Assembly: GCF_025725645.1 (NCBI RefSeq)
Contig: NZ_CP107007.1
Location: 1,798,001 to 1,862,000, forward strand
Source: Halomonas sp. GD1P12
GTDB taxonomy: Bacteria > Pseudomonadota > Gammaproteobacteria > Pseudomonadales > Halomonadaceae
Length of the DNA stretch: 64,000 nucleotides
Direction: 5' to 3'
Part shown: positions 52,171-60,426 of the stretch, in pieces
How the letters are laid out: each line of letters starts with the position of its first letter
How positions within the stretch are numbered: the stretch's first letter is position 1
Program-made: the position numbers and the translations under genes
Notes under the pieces: generated by a model
Database searches by the model: none
What the model saw: only the letters and a program-made list of their open reading frames with translations
What the model was told of the DNA's origin: nothing

Positions 52171-52405
52171 GTTTCTCGGGGTGGTAGCAGTGTTCATGAG
52201 CGGTAAACGTGTCTGGTAGTGTGTTAGGCATTCCTGCCGGCAACTCTGCCTTGTTTTAAGACACTGCGATATTCGAAGCCTTGCCTACGGAACTCAATCC
52301 GGAAAATGGCATCAAATTTTGACTTCATGGTTCAAGCGCTCACCGTTAGGGTGATTCGATTAATGTCGTTCTTCCAGACTCGGATATATGCGCTATAGTA
52401 GTAGG

Positions 52406-52523
52406 CGCTCGTATTCGATGGGCAGGAAGGCGTCCCAGACCCGGGCATCTTTCGTAGTATTTGTCGACGAGTATTAACGAGCAACCTCCCGCCAAGATGA
52501 AGCGGCTATCTTCTGGCTTTTTT
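52406..52523 (+). ncRNA. Candidate small RNA
   Basis: TATAGT (52394-52399) is a possible -10 element, with only a weak CTTCCA -35 (52371-52376). About 115 bases later a stem (GCCA-AGAT, 52491-52498, with ATCT and TGGC, 52508-52517, two-base bulge) is followed by six T residues (52518-52523), like a Rho-independent terminator. Near the 5' end a GGG-caGGAaggcgt-CCC hairpin places a GGA in a loop. I recognise no known RNA family; existence is inferred from these signals only. Confidence 0.3.
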
Positions 52524-52646
52524 CACTGACGCTTTACGTGGATACAGAGCAGGACATGCTCTCACCGCGGTTTGAATATTTGTAGCTTTTGTCGTTTCAA
52601 GGCACCTGATTCAGGTTGACGCTGACGAGTTTTGCACACATGAAAA

Positions 52647-52682
52647 TAGTGCCGTTAAAGTCAGCAATTAGTGCCAATAAAG
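52647..52682 (+). repeat. Two-copy 14-bp direct repeat, possible operator
   Basis: TAGTGCCGTTAAAG (52647-52660) recurs as TAGTGCCAATAAAG (52669-52682), twelve of fourteen bases identical. The copies are offset by 22 bp, about two helical turns, and end 40 bp before the ATG at 52723. This spacing suggests binding of a dimer or tandem regulator. Confidence 0.5.
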
Positions 52683-52722
52683 AACGCTCTCTTTTCTTAA
52701 GTAAGGTGTGAATTCAAGTTCA

Positions 52723-53100
52723 ATGAAATATCAAAAGGCTCATAAACAAGTGGATGAACGCGATAAACTGCGCAAGTTTCGCGAGCTCGACGACGCCTTC
52801 GCCGAAGCCTTGCGACAGCTTGAAAGTCCAGGCAATCGTTTTGATATCCCCACCGGCCCTCCCGTGCGCTCGCTCAAGGATCTGGAAGAGGAAGAGCATC
52901 AGACGCGCTTACAAGAGCGTGAGCGCCAATTCGAGGAGCGCTTGAAAGCGCTGTGCATCGAGTCAGGCTACCGCGATAAAAAAGCCCTGGCATTGATTGA
53001 AAGTCTGCTGGAATGCGGTCTTTGGTCCAGAGAAGATACGCCTGCGATCAGCGAACCTACCGTGGCAGCGCTCAGCGGTAGCGATAGATCCGAAGGCTAG
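52723..53100 (+). CDS. Small hypothetical coiled-coil protein
   Basis: I do not recognise this 125-residue charged protein. The N terminus (YQKAHKQVDERDKLRKFREL) and the middle (LEEEEHQTRLQERERQFEER) are strongly helical, with coiled-coil heptads. The C-terminal ALIESLLECGLW is hydrophobic enough to pack. The ATG at 52723 and a GTG at 52708 are both possible; AAGG lies 16 bases before the ATG and only one base before the GTG, so neither is ideal. It converges with and slightly overlaps the 3' end of the Tus-like gene. Confidence 0.6.
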   Translation: MKYQKAHKQVDERDKLRKFRELDDAFAEALRQLESPGNRFDIPTGPPVRSLKDLEEEEHQTRLQERERQFEERLKALCIESGYRDKKALALIESLLECGLWSREDTPAISEPTVAALSGSDRSEG

Positions 53101-53944
53101 GCAGAAACGGCTCGCTCTCGAGCTTTTCATCACGACGCTTGGCGCGAGTACGCTCGGTGGGCGCCTGGCTATTAGGCGCCTTGATATGCGGCAAACGTGC
53201 CTCGACGTTTGGAACGATCAGCGGCATGGCAATATTATGCGCTCTTCGCGTGTGGCCATCTTCCAGCGGTTCGATAAAAAACAGATTGGCGCGCATGAGA
53301 GGGGCCTGGGCCTGCACCTGAGCCAGCGTTTCACTACTGGGGATCCCCGCGAGTTTTTGCAGCTGAATCCGAATATGAGGTGCGTCGGTATCGAGCTGCA
53401 AAAGCTTTTTTTCAGCATCCCGGACGCTGAGTTTTTTGATCGAGCGCCCGCTGGTATACCAGGCAAGCCGAACCCTGGCCACCGGCGCCGGCGCGATCGG
53501 TACATGGCGCCAGCACTGCTTTAAATGAAGGCGCGCCATACCACTTTTACGCAGCATGTCGTCCACATGGAGGTGGCGTGCAGGCAGTCTACTCTTGGCC
53601 TCAGATAGCGCGTGAGAAGAGAGCGCCTTGATACGCCCAATCAGTTCGCCAATAGCATCTTTTTTCCGATTGACCTCTTCGACCGCTAGAATTAGCGGTT
53701 CATCCGCCGCCACGACGGCGATGTAATTACGCGTTTCACGCCCGTCCTGACCTTCAACGTGCCACATATCCATCAGTGCCTGACGAAACCAGTGGGGTCC
53801 CTCGACGTTTGTTTCGAGTCGCCAGCTAAGCGGCGGCTGAGCCTCGAAAAGCGACGCTGCGTGGTCGATCGCCGCCATTAACTCATCGAAGCGCGCATCG
53901 AGCTCGAAGAAAAGATGATAGGCAGCAGGCGCCGGGCTAGTCAT
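53072..53944 (-). CDS. tus: Tus-like DNA replication terminus site-binding protein
   Basis: A 290-residue protein (E. coli Tus 309). The strongest resemblance is residues 160-181, LAWYTSGRSIKKLSVRDAEK, lining up with the LRFGWANKHIIKNLHRDEV segment of E. coli Tus at about the same position. A downstream RANLFFIEPLEDG, then MPLIVPN, and a terminal LPSLRIYRYR match the order of the Tus C-terminal strands. Tus binds Ter sites and blocks the replication fork from one side. The ATG at 53944 follows yacG by 45 bp at the end of the pilBCD-coaE-yacG group. No convincing Ter sequence is seen next to it. Family assignment rests on remote similarity judged by eye. Confidence 0.75.
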   Translation of the reverse strand: MTSPAPAAYHLFFELDARFDELMAAIDHAASLFEAQPPLSWRLETNVEGPHWFRQALMDMWHVEGQDGRETRNYIAVVAADEPLILAVEEVNRKKDAIGELIGRIKALSSHALSEAKSRLPARHLHVDDMLRKSGMARLHLKQCWRHVPIAPAPVARVRLAWYTSGRSIKKLSVRDAEKKLLQLDTDAPHIRIQLQKLAGIPSSETLAQVQAQAPLMRANLFFIEPLEDGHTRRAHNIAMPLIVPNVEARLPHIKAPNSQAPTERTRAKRRDEKLESEPFLPSLRIYRYR

Positions 53945-53989
53945 GGAAGAGCGCAGCCTCGGCGTAGAGCGCCGTATCGGCAAAGCCCC

Positions 53990-54220
53990 TCATGAGAGCG
54001 GCGCATCCTTGTCGGCTTGGGCGAGCAGCGTTTCGATATCCGCTTCGTCCATGGCCGATTCGCCGCCGATACGATGCGACTCGTCCGCCCAGGCGCCCAA
54101 ATCCAGAAGTTGGCAGCGCTTACTGCAAAACGGTCGATAGGCGCTTTCCGGCGCCCAAGCCACTTTGGTAGCGCACTGAGGGCAGTCGACTTCGAACGGG
54201 GAATCGTTGGCAGGGGACAT
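53990..54220 (-). CDS. yacG: DNA gyrase inhibitor YacG (zinc-binding)
   Basis: A 76-residue protein with four cysteines in CPQC (about residues 14-17) and [17 protein letters not shown] (about 31-47), the YacG zinc finger. An acidic tail follows. In E. coli YacG binds GyrB and inhibits gyrase. It follows coaE by 58 bp, as in the coaE-yacG order of related bacteria, and is itself followed by the Tus-like gene. Confidence 0.93.
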   Translation of the reverse strand: MSPANDSPFEVDCPQCATKVAWAPESAYRPFCSKRCQLLDLGAWADESHRIGGESAMDEADIETLLAQADKDAPLS

Positions 54221-54278
54221 AAAACTCCTGGGTAAAAAACGCTTTCGCGGTATCGGATTGAACTTCCTGTTGGAATAT

Positions 54279-54905
54279 TTACGAACGCTTTGGTTCCTGC
54301 GGTGAGTTCGTCTCGCTCATGTGGCGATAGCGCTCGTCAAGCGCCGCCACCTGGGCCTTGAGTCGCTCCGGGTCGCCATCGTTGTCCAGCACATCGTCGG
54401 CGCGCACCAAACGCTCTTCGCGCGAAAGCTGAGCGGCCAGTATGGCCTCGATTTGTGCGGCGCTAACGCCATCCCGTCGCAGGGTTCGCTCGCGCTGGGT
54501 ATCCATACTAACATCGACGACCAGCGTTCGCGCGACCAGCGCCGCCTGGCCGGATTCGAACAGCAGCGGCGAGACGAGCAGCACGTAAGGGGAGTGGCGC
54601 TTCAGCACCTGCAAGCGTTCGACAATGCGTTGGCGGATGCGCGGATGGGTAACCGACTCGAGCCACGCGCGCTCAGAAGGCTCGTTGAAGATACGCTCGC
54701 GAAGCGCGGCGCGATCGAGGCTGCCATCCGTTTTTAATAGGTGCCGGCCGAAATGATCGGCGATTTCTGAAAGCGCCGGCTCATCAGGCTCGACGATCTC
54801 TCGGGCAACGTCGTCGGCATCCACGTAGCCGATGCCAAGCGCTTCGAACGCTTTTGCCACCGTCGATTTGCCCGAGCCGATACCGCCCGTCAATCCAATG
54901 ATCAT
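54279..54905 (-). CDS. coaE: Dephospho-CoA kinase
   Basis: A 208-residue kinase that performs the last step of coenzyme A synthesis. It has the P-loop [20 protein letters not shown] (about residues 2-21), [12 protein letters not shown] (about 27-38) and the VSPLLFESG substrate segment (about 109-117). It lies 28 bp after pilD in the pilBCD-coaE-yacG operon, a linkage conserved in Pseudomonas and relatives. Confidence 0.95.
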   Translation of the reverse strand: MIIGLTGGIGSGKSTVAKAFEALGIGYVDADDVAREIVEPDEPALSEIADHFGRHLLKTDGSLDRAALRERIFNEPSERAWLESVTHPRIRQRIVERLQVLKRHSPYVLLVSPLLFESGQAALVARTLVVDVSMDTQRERTLRRDGVSAAQIEAILAAQLSREERLVRADDVLDNDGDPERLKAQVAALDERYRHMSETNSPQEPKRS

Positions 54906-54933
54906 ATTATCGCGCCATTTACTTGAGTACGGA

Positions 54934-55779
54934 TCAATAGCTTAGCGCGGCGTAGAGCGCGAACAGCTCATCACCGACCAAAAGACACACCCACCCGGCG
55001 AGCGCTAGAAACGGGCCAAAGGGAAGAGGCTTGCCGCGCAGAGTGGGCGAGAGCAGTTGGGCGAGCCCACCGACCACTGCGCCAAGCCCCGCTGAGAGCA
55101 CTAGCAAAAGCGGCAAGAATGGCCAGCCAAGCCAGGCGCCCAGCGCCGCCAGCAATTTGAAGTCGCCATAGCCCATGCCTTCCTTACCGGTAACCAGCTT
55201 GAAGAGCCAGTAGAAACTCCAGAGCGCTAGATAGCCCGCGATCGCCCCGATGACTGCCTGCGTGAGCATAAACGGCTGAAATAGAAGCTGATAAACCAAC
55301 CCTAGCCATAGCAGCGGCAGGGTCAACGTATCCGGCAGTAAAAAGGTGCGAAAGTCGATCACGGCCAGCGCCAGCAGCGTCAAACAGGCCGCATATACCA
55401 ACAGCGCTTGAGACTCAAAGCCATGAAGCGCGGCGACGGCCACCGCCAGGAGTCCACCGGCGAGCTCGACGAGCGGGTATTGCCCACTGATGCGCGTCTG
55501 GCAATGGGCGCAGCGGCCGCGGCGCTTGAGCCAGCCCAGAAGTGGCAGGTTGTCGTGCCAGGCGATGGGTGCTTCACAGCGCGGACACATCGAGGCGGGC
55601 ACGGCGAGGTTGAAGCGCGGTGCGTGATCAACAGGAATTTCGAGGGCTTGCTGCGCCTCCTCACGCCAGCGTCGCATCAGCATGACGGGTAAACGCGTGA
55701 TGACAACGTTCAAAAAGCTGCCAAAACAGAGGCCAGTGACGAAAACGAGCGGGTACAGAATGGCTGGCGATACGCCCAT
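54934..55779 (-). CDS. pilD: Prepilin peptidase / N-methyltransferase
   Basis: A 281-residue inner-membrane aspartic protease that cleaves and N-methylates type IV prepilins. It has the cysteine pairs CPRCEAPIAW and CAHCQTRISGQYPLVE (about residues 65-100) and the catalytic GMGYGDFKLLAALGAWLGW (GXGD, about residues 196-214), with about eight membrane helices. Its substrate PilA is encoded 3 kb away. It follows pilC by 53 bp. Confidence 0.95.
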   Translation of the reverse strand: MGVSPAILYPLVFVTGLCFGSFLNVVITRLPVMLMRRWREEAQQALEIPVDHAPRFNLAVPASMCPRCEAPIAWHDNLPLLGWLKRRGRCAHCQTRISGQYPLVELAGGLLAVAVAALHGFESQALLVYAACLTLLALAVIDFRTFLLPDTLTLPLLWLGLVYQLLFQPFMLTQAVIGAIAGYLALWSFYWLFKLVTGKEGMGYGDFKLLAALGAWLGWPFLPLLLVLSAGLGAVVGGLAQLLSPTLRGKPLPFGPFLALAGWVCLLVGDELFALYAALSY

Positions 55780-55832
55780 GGTGCTCCGAAGCGTGGTTGA
55801 ATGGCGGTGTGTAGTTGAATGACCCTACGCGA

Positions 55833-57062
55833 TTAAAGCGCGGTTCCTATTTCGAAAATGGGCAGATACATGGAGACGACGACGCCGCCGACCAGAAGCC
55901 CCAATACCACGATTATAACCGGTTCCATCAGCGAGGTGAGGGTATCGACCTTGTTTTCGACCTCCTCTTCGTAATAGTCGGCCACTCGATTGAGCATGGC
56001 ATCCAGGGAACCGGCTTCTTCACCGATGTTCACCATCTGAACCGCCAGGGCGGGAAAGCGGTTGGTCAGGCGCATGGCAAAGTGAAGCTGCTGGCCGGTG
56101 GTCACATCCTGGCGTACTTCATTGATCGCCTTCATGTAAACGCGATTGTCCGCCGCGCCGGAGGCAGTTTCGAGGCCTTCGATCAGCGGCACGCCGGAAC
56201 TGAACGTGGTCGCCAGCGTGCGCGTAAAGCGCGATACCGCGGATTTATGCAAAATGTCGCCCAGCACCGGCAGGCGCAACAGAAACTGATCGATCTTGTA
56301 CGCTACCTTGTCCGAGCGCCGCGCCGCCGCCTTGAGCAGCAGTATGGCGCCAACGATCAGCGCCAGTGTGGGCAGCCAAAATACCTGAGCGAGTTCGGAA
56401 AACTGAACGGTGAGCTGGGTCAGCATCGGAAGCTCCGCGCCGAAGCCCTGAAACATGCTTTCGAATTCCGGCACGACGACGACCAGCAGAATCATGGTCA
56501 CGGCAAGGCCGATGGTGAGTACTGCAGCCGGATACCAGAGCGCCTTTTTCACCCGGCTTTTGAGCGAGGCGACTTTCTCCTTGTAAATCGCGATACGCTC
56601 GAGCATCTGATCCAGCGCGCCGGCCTGCTCCCCGGCATTGACCAGGTTCACGAACAGCCGGTCGAACTGTTTGGGGTGGCGCGCCATGGCTTGGGAAAGG
56701 CTATCGCCGGAGGAGACATCACGCATGATCTGCTGGGTGAGATCGACCATGGCGGGCTTTTTCATGCTTTCGGAAATCGCCTGAAGCGCTTGGAGAATCG
56801 GAATGCCGGCGCGCATCATCGTGGCCATCTGGCGCGCGAACAGCATGATATCGACGCTGGCTACCTTGCCTCGGCCGCTAAAGCTGCTGCGCTTTTGAAT
56901 CTTGAGAACGGTGATGCGCTGCTTGGCGAGCTGGTCGACGATTTCCTCCCGGCTGCGGCCGATCAGCTCGCCTTTCATGAGTCGATCCTTCGGCCCCTTG
57001 CCCTGCCATTTCCAGCGGTGCAGGGGGGCAAGCTTCGTCCGCGCTTTTGCTTTGGCCATCAC
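55833..57062 (-). CDS. pilC: Type IV pilus inner-membrane platform protein PilC
   Basis: A 409-residue protein with two type II secretion F domains. Repeated patterns are LFARQMATMMRAGIPILQAL (about residues 73-92) and FTRTLATTFSSGVPLIEGLE (about 279-298). Three membrane helices lie near residues 175-200, 225-245 and 380-400. It organises the pilus base with the PilB ATPase. It follows pilB by 5 bp. Confidence 0.95.
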   Translation of the reverse strand: MMAKAKARTKLAPLHRWKWQGKGPKDRLMKGELIGRSREEIVDQLAKQRITVLKIQKRSSFSGRGKVASVDIMLFARQMATMMRAGIPILQALQAISESMKKPAMVDLTQQIMRDVSSGDSLSQAMARHPKQFDRLFVNLVNAGEQAGALDQMLERIAIYKEKVASLKSRVKKALWYPAAVLTIGLAVTMILLVVVVPEFESMFQGFGAELPMLTQLTVQFSELAQVFWLPTLALIVGAILLLKAAARRSDKVAYKIDQFLLRLPVLGDILHKSAVSRFTRTLATTFSSGVPLIEGLETASGAADNRVYMKAINEVRQDVTTGQQLHFAMRLTNRFPALAVQMVNIGEEAGSLDAMLNRVADYYEEEVENKVDTLTSLMEPVIIVVLGLLVGGVVVSMYLPIFEIGTAL

Positions 57063-57067
57063 CGGGG

Positions 57068-58813
57068 CTACTCCTTGCTGATACGGTTGACTTCTTCAAG
57101 GCTCGTGCTGCCATCGAGCACGCGCGCAAGACAGCTTTGGTAAAGGCTCGGATGGCCCTCCTTGCGCGCCAGCTCGTCGATTTCGAGCGCGTTGCCGTCA
57201 CGCATGATCAGGTTGCGCATGGCATCGCTGATCGGCAGCACTTCATAAATACCGACCCGGCCCTTGTACCCCTGAGTGCACTGTTTACAGCCAACCGCTT
57301 TATAGATCGTCACGTTGGTCAGCTGCTCCTTGCGAAAGCCGGCTTTTAAAAGCGCTTCCTGAGGAATGTCCGCCGGCGCTTTGCAGCTCGGGCAAAGCCG
57401 GCGCGCAAGGCGCTGAGCAATAATCAGCGTGACTGAACTTGCGATGTTATAAGAGGCCACCCCCATATTGGCCAGGCGCGTCAGGGTTTGCGCCGCCGAA
57501 TTGGTGTGAACCGTGGAGAGCACCATGTGGCCGGTTTGCGCCGCCTTGACGGCGATCTCGGCGGTTTCGAGGTCGCGAATCTCGCCGACCATGACCACGT
57601 CCGGATCTTGGCGCAAAAACGCCCTTAGAGCGCTGGCAAAGTTGAGCCCTATTTTGGGCAGCACGTTGACCTGGTTGATGCCGGACACCTTGATCTCGAC
57701 CGGATCCTCAGCGGTACAAATATTGCGCTCGATCTCATTGAGCATGTTGATGCCGGTATAAAGCGTCACGGTCTTGCCGCTACCGGTTGGCCCGGTGACC
57801 AGAATCATGCCCTGGGGGCGCTTGAGCGCGTATTCGTACTCGCGCTGCTGTGTGGGGCTAAAGCCCAGTTGCTCGATGCCAAGTCGCACCGAGGAGGGGT
57901 CGAGTATCCGCAGCACCAGCTTTTCGCCATACACGGTGGGCAGGGAGTTGACGCGAAAGTCGATCGAGCGGGTGCGCGAGAGCTGAAGCTTGATCGCGCC
58001 GTCCTGGGGCAGGCGACGCTCGGAGATATCGAGTCGCGACATGATCTTCAGGCGTGCGGCGATCCGGTCGCGCATCGAAAAGGGCGGTTTAGCGACCTCG
58101 ATGAGCATGCCGTCGATACGAAAGCGAACCCGGTACTGGGATTCGAACGGCTCGAAGTGAATATCCGACGCCCCGCGGCCGATGGCGTCCAGCAGCACCT
58201 TATTGACGAACTTCACGACCGGTGCGTCATCCTTGTTCGTCACCGAGGACTCGAGCGTAACCTCTTCCTCCTCTTCCTGCTGCACGACATTGAGCTCGCC
58301 CACGGCGTCGTCCACGCCTTCCAACTCATCCAGCAGGCTACGCTCGTTTTGCGAGACGTACTGCGCCAGGTTATTGCGTATCTGCTCGACCGGCGCCAGC
58401 ACGCCCTCGACACTCAGGCTGGTCGCAAACTGCAGCTCGTCGAGCCGTGTGAGCGTGGCCGGGTAGGGGACTGCCACGGTCAGCCGGTGGCCGTGGCGTG
58501 CCAGCGGCAAAACGTTCAGCTTTTCGAGAATCTTGACCGGATAGTCGCTGGCCGGAGGAAGCGCGCTGATCTTGATCGCCTCCAGATCCACTACCGGCAA
58601 ACCGTACTCCCAGGCCGCCGCGAGCGCTGCATCGACCGAGCCTACCAGCCCGCTTTGTACTACGTGCTCCAAAAACGAGACTTCGAGCTCGGCAGACGTC
58701 GTATCGGCGACTTCGGCCTGGCCCTGGGTCATCACCTCATGAGCGACGAGCCGTTTCGCGATACCGCTAAGCGCGCGTGAAGCCAAGGGCTGATCGAAGG
58801 CGGATGAGGACAT
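57068..58813 (-). CDS. pilB: Type IV pilus assembly ATPase PilB
   Basis: A 581-residue hexameric motor. The N-terminal MshEN-like domain spans about residues 1-150. The ATPase has Walker A GPTGSGKTVTLYTGINM (about residues 337-353), DPDVVMVGEIRDLETAEIA (about 405-423) and a zinc tetracysteine CPSC and CKQC (about 480-520). It extends pili by extracting PilA from the membrane. The ATG at 58813 fits the family N terminus; a GTG 19 codons earlier is open. It is divergent from pilA with 221 bp between them. Confidence 0.94.
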   Translation of the reverse strand: MSSSAFDQPLASRALSGIAKRLVAHEVMTQGQAEVADTTSAELEVSFLEHVVQSGLVGSVDAALAAAWEYGLPVVDLEAIKISALPPASDYPVKILEKLNVLPLARHGHRLTVAVPYPATLTRLDELQFATSLSVEGVLAPVEQIRNNLAQYVSQNERSLLDELEGVDDAVGELNVVQQEEEEEVTLESSVTNKDDAPVVKFVNKVLLDAIGRGASDIHFEPFESQYRVRFRIDGMLIEVAKPPFSMRDRIAARLKIMSRLDISERRLPQDGAIKLQLSRTRSIDFRVNSLPTVYGEKLVLRILDPSSVRLGIEQLGFSPTQQREYEYALKRPQGMILVTGPTGSGKTVTLYTGINMLNEIERNICTAEDPVEIKVSGINQVNVLPKIGLNFASALRAFLRQDPDVVMVGEIRDLETAEIAVKAAQTGHMVLSTVHTNSAAQTLTRLANMGVASYNIASSVTLIIAQRLARRLCPSCKAPADIPQEALLKAGFRKEQLTNVTIYKAVGCKQCTQGYKGRVGIYEVLPISDAMRNLIMRDGNALEIDELARKEGHPSLYQSCLARVLDGSTSLEEVNRISKE

Positions 58814-59034
58814 AGGGGCTCGCAGCGCAGGAGGTGCATGGGGAAAGCAGCTGACATCTGACGCTGCCACCTAAAAGCACTATACTGCACGAATGTGTTT
58901 GGTCAAAACGTCTGAATAGCGCTCAAAAAAGGCTTATAAAGCTAGTTGTCAGCTTGCAGGGGCTGAGCTAATGTGACAAGCCAAGCGGCTAAGCTATTTT
59001 AGCTCCATAACGCACAACGCAAGGGACTCAACGT

Positions 59035-59457
59035 ATGCAAACCCCCACAACTACTCAGCTACGCCGGTACTACCAAAGCGGTTTTACCCTGATCGAGCTT
59101 TTGATCGTGATCGCGATCATCGGGATTTTGGCGGCGATTGCGGTGCCGCAGTATGGTAATTATTTGGATCGTTCTGAGCGTAGTGCTTGTATTGCGGAGT
59201 TGAACTCATTTAGATCTTTAGCGGTTGCCTCTTCTGCAACAGGAGAAGATTTGGATGAAAATGTTTTAGACTTTGAAGCCTGTAGCTTGGATGCAGAAGG
59301 AACAACTGTAAACTTCGAGGGATTAGTGGAGTTGTTCGTAGCTCAAGGAACCGGCTCTGGAGTTGAGGCTGATGGCCCTGAAACAATAATCACACAAAAC
59401 CGAACTCAGCCCGTTTATGTTTATTCTAATGGTCGTATCTCTCAAACCAACGATTAA
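59035..59457 (+). CDS. pilA: Type IV major pilin PilA
   Basis: A 140-residue prepilin with a class III signal: a rather long, hydrophilic 16-residue leader ending in SG, then F17-T-L-I-E21 and the hydrophobic helix [20 protein letters not shown]. The mature head has two cysteines (52 and 83), probably forming a disulfide, and is acidic, fitting a halophile. The leader and helix have normal base composition, but the head region from about 59160 onward is clearly AT-richer than its neighbours. It is processed by PilD and assembled by PilBC. It is divergent from pilB and followed by a terminator. Confidence 0.93.
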   Translation: MQTPTTTQLRRYYQSGFTLIELLIVIAIIGILAAIAVPQYGNYLDRSERSACIAELNSFRSLAVASSATGEDLDENVLDFEACSLDAEGTTVNFEGLVELFVAQGTGSGVEADGPETIITQNRTQPVYVYSNGRISQTND

Positions 59458-59480
59458 AATTTTATTTAATTATGGCGTTT

Positions 59481-59510
59481 AAAAAAAGCCGCTGACAAGC
59501 GGCTTTTTTT
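59481..59510 (+). terminator. Rho-independent terminator of pilA
   Basis: A perfect 13-bp stem (59481-59493 with 59498-59510) with a 4-nt loop, seven A residues on one side and seven T residues on the other. Confidence 0.95.
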
Positions 59511-59896
59511 ATACTTTAAAAAAATCTCGTAAGTTTTAATATAATTGAATGCCGTGTCTTAAGAGATTAACCACCCGCTCGTTAAATAACTCTCGTCAAC
59601 TAAATCACCACTCTATCATAGCCGTGATTGATGATCGACGATGAAACGCTTTATGAGAAGCATGGCGATTTTAGAGCCAAGTGTAGCGTTTAAGCCTCTG
59701 CTTCAAGTATAGAGTCGAATAGCCAGCAGTTCGTTAATGCGACCATTTACCTTTTAAAATGCCATTTATTTGAGGCCTAATCGGCGTAATTAGGCGATGT
59801 TTTATTCAATGGAATTAGCATGCTTGATCTGAGGGCAGATTGCACTTAAGTACACATTGTTCTTGATTTTATACTAAGCTACAACCTCCATTCTTA
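59511..59896. other. AT-richer intergenic stretch between pilA and the CigR-like gene
   Basis: About 385 bp with no credible gene on either strand and visibly lower GC than the surroundings. A TATACT hexamer (59870-59875) shortly before the next gene could be its -10 element, with a weak TTAAGT 18 bp upstream (59846-59851). No repeat, tRNA or insertion-sequence end is seen. Confidence 0.5.
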
Positions 59897-60361
59897 ATGA
59901 GTTTAGGTATGAACATTTCTGCTTTGAGCATCTTGGTGGCCACTTCCTTGACGTGGCACACCGTTGCACTAGCCCAACCCGCCCACGCGCCAGCCCATAG
60001 CGCGCGAGGCAATTCGCAAGGTCACCACCAGGATCACCATCAACGCGGCAATTCACACCGCGGCCATGACGAGTCGCACTCCTACAGCGACCTGCCGCGT
60101 TTCAACGACCAGGATATTCTGCGCATCCTTCGCCAGTACGATGTTCGCGCTGACTCCTCCCTGCCGCCGGGTATGCAGAATCGTTTGGAGCAGGGTAAAC
60201 CCTTGCCGCCCGGGATCGCCAAACGCTTCGACGATTCCGTTTATCGTGAGCTTCCGCAGTATTCCGGCTATGAGTGGCGCCGCGTGGGGGCCGATGTGGT
60301 GCTGATCGAAGCGGCTACCCAAGTGGTCGTCGATATCATCACCAACGCGCTGATTCGTTAA
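59897..60361 (+). CDS. CigR/RcnB family exported protein
   Basis: A 154-residue protein with a signal peptide (about residues 1-27, ending ALA-QP). It has a histidine-rich linker (about 30-62, HHQDHHQRGNSHRGHDESH) and a C-terminal RcnB-like domain: LPPGMQNRL, LPPGIAKRF, then YEWRRVGADVVLIEAATQVVVD (split about 124-145). RcnB homologues modulate nickel/cobalt efflux, and CigR is an anti-virulence relative. The histidine linker suggests metal binding in the periplasm. Starts at 59897 and 59909 are both possible. No metal transporter is adjacent. Confidence 0.72.
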   Translation: MSLGMNISALSILVATSLTWHTVALAQPAHAPAHSARGNSQGHHQDHHQRGNSHRGHDESHSYSDLPRFNDQDILRILRQYDVRADSSLPPGMQNRLEQGKPLPPGIAKRFDDSVYRELPQYSGYEWRRVGADVVLIEAATQVVVDIITNALIR

Positions 60362-60426
60362 TGTCATGACACCGCCATGAGGACTCCTTACCATAAAGCG
60401 TTTAGCACAACGGTAAGGGAGTCAGC

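Larger units (their letters stand above)
52171..52722. other. Gene-poor intergenic region between mvaT and a small coiled-coil gene
   Basis: About 550 bp without a credible protein gene, unusually long for this compact segment. It contains a possible promoter and terminator pair bounding a candidate small RNA (52406-52523) and a two-copy direct repeat (52647-52682) just before the next gene. Confidence 0.6.

Noticed and set aside
58920..58970. Possible sigma-54 promoter before pilA
   Set aside because: TTGCA is present near 58954, but the required GG of the -24 element is not, so the pattern does not meet the consensus.
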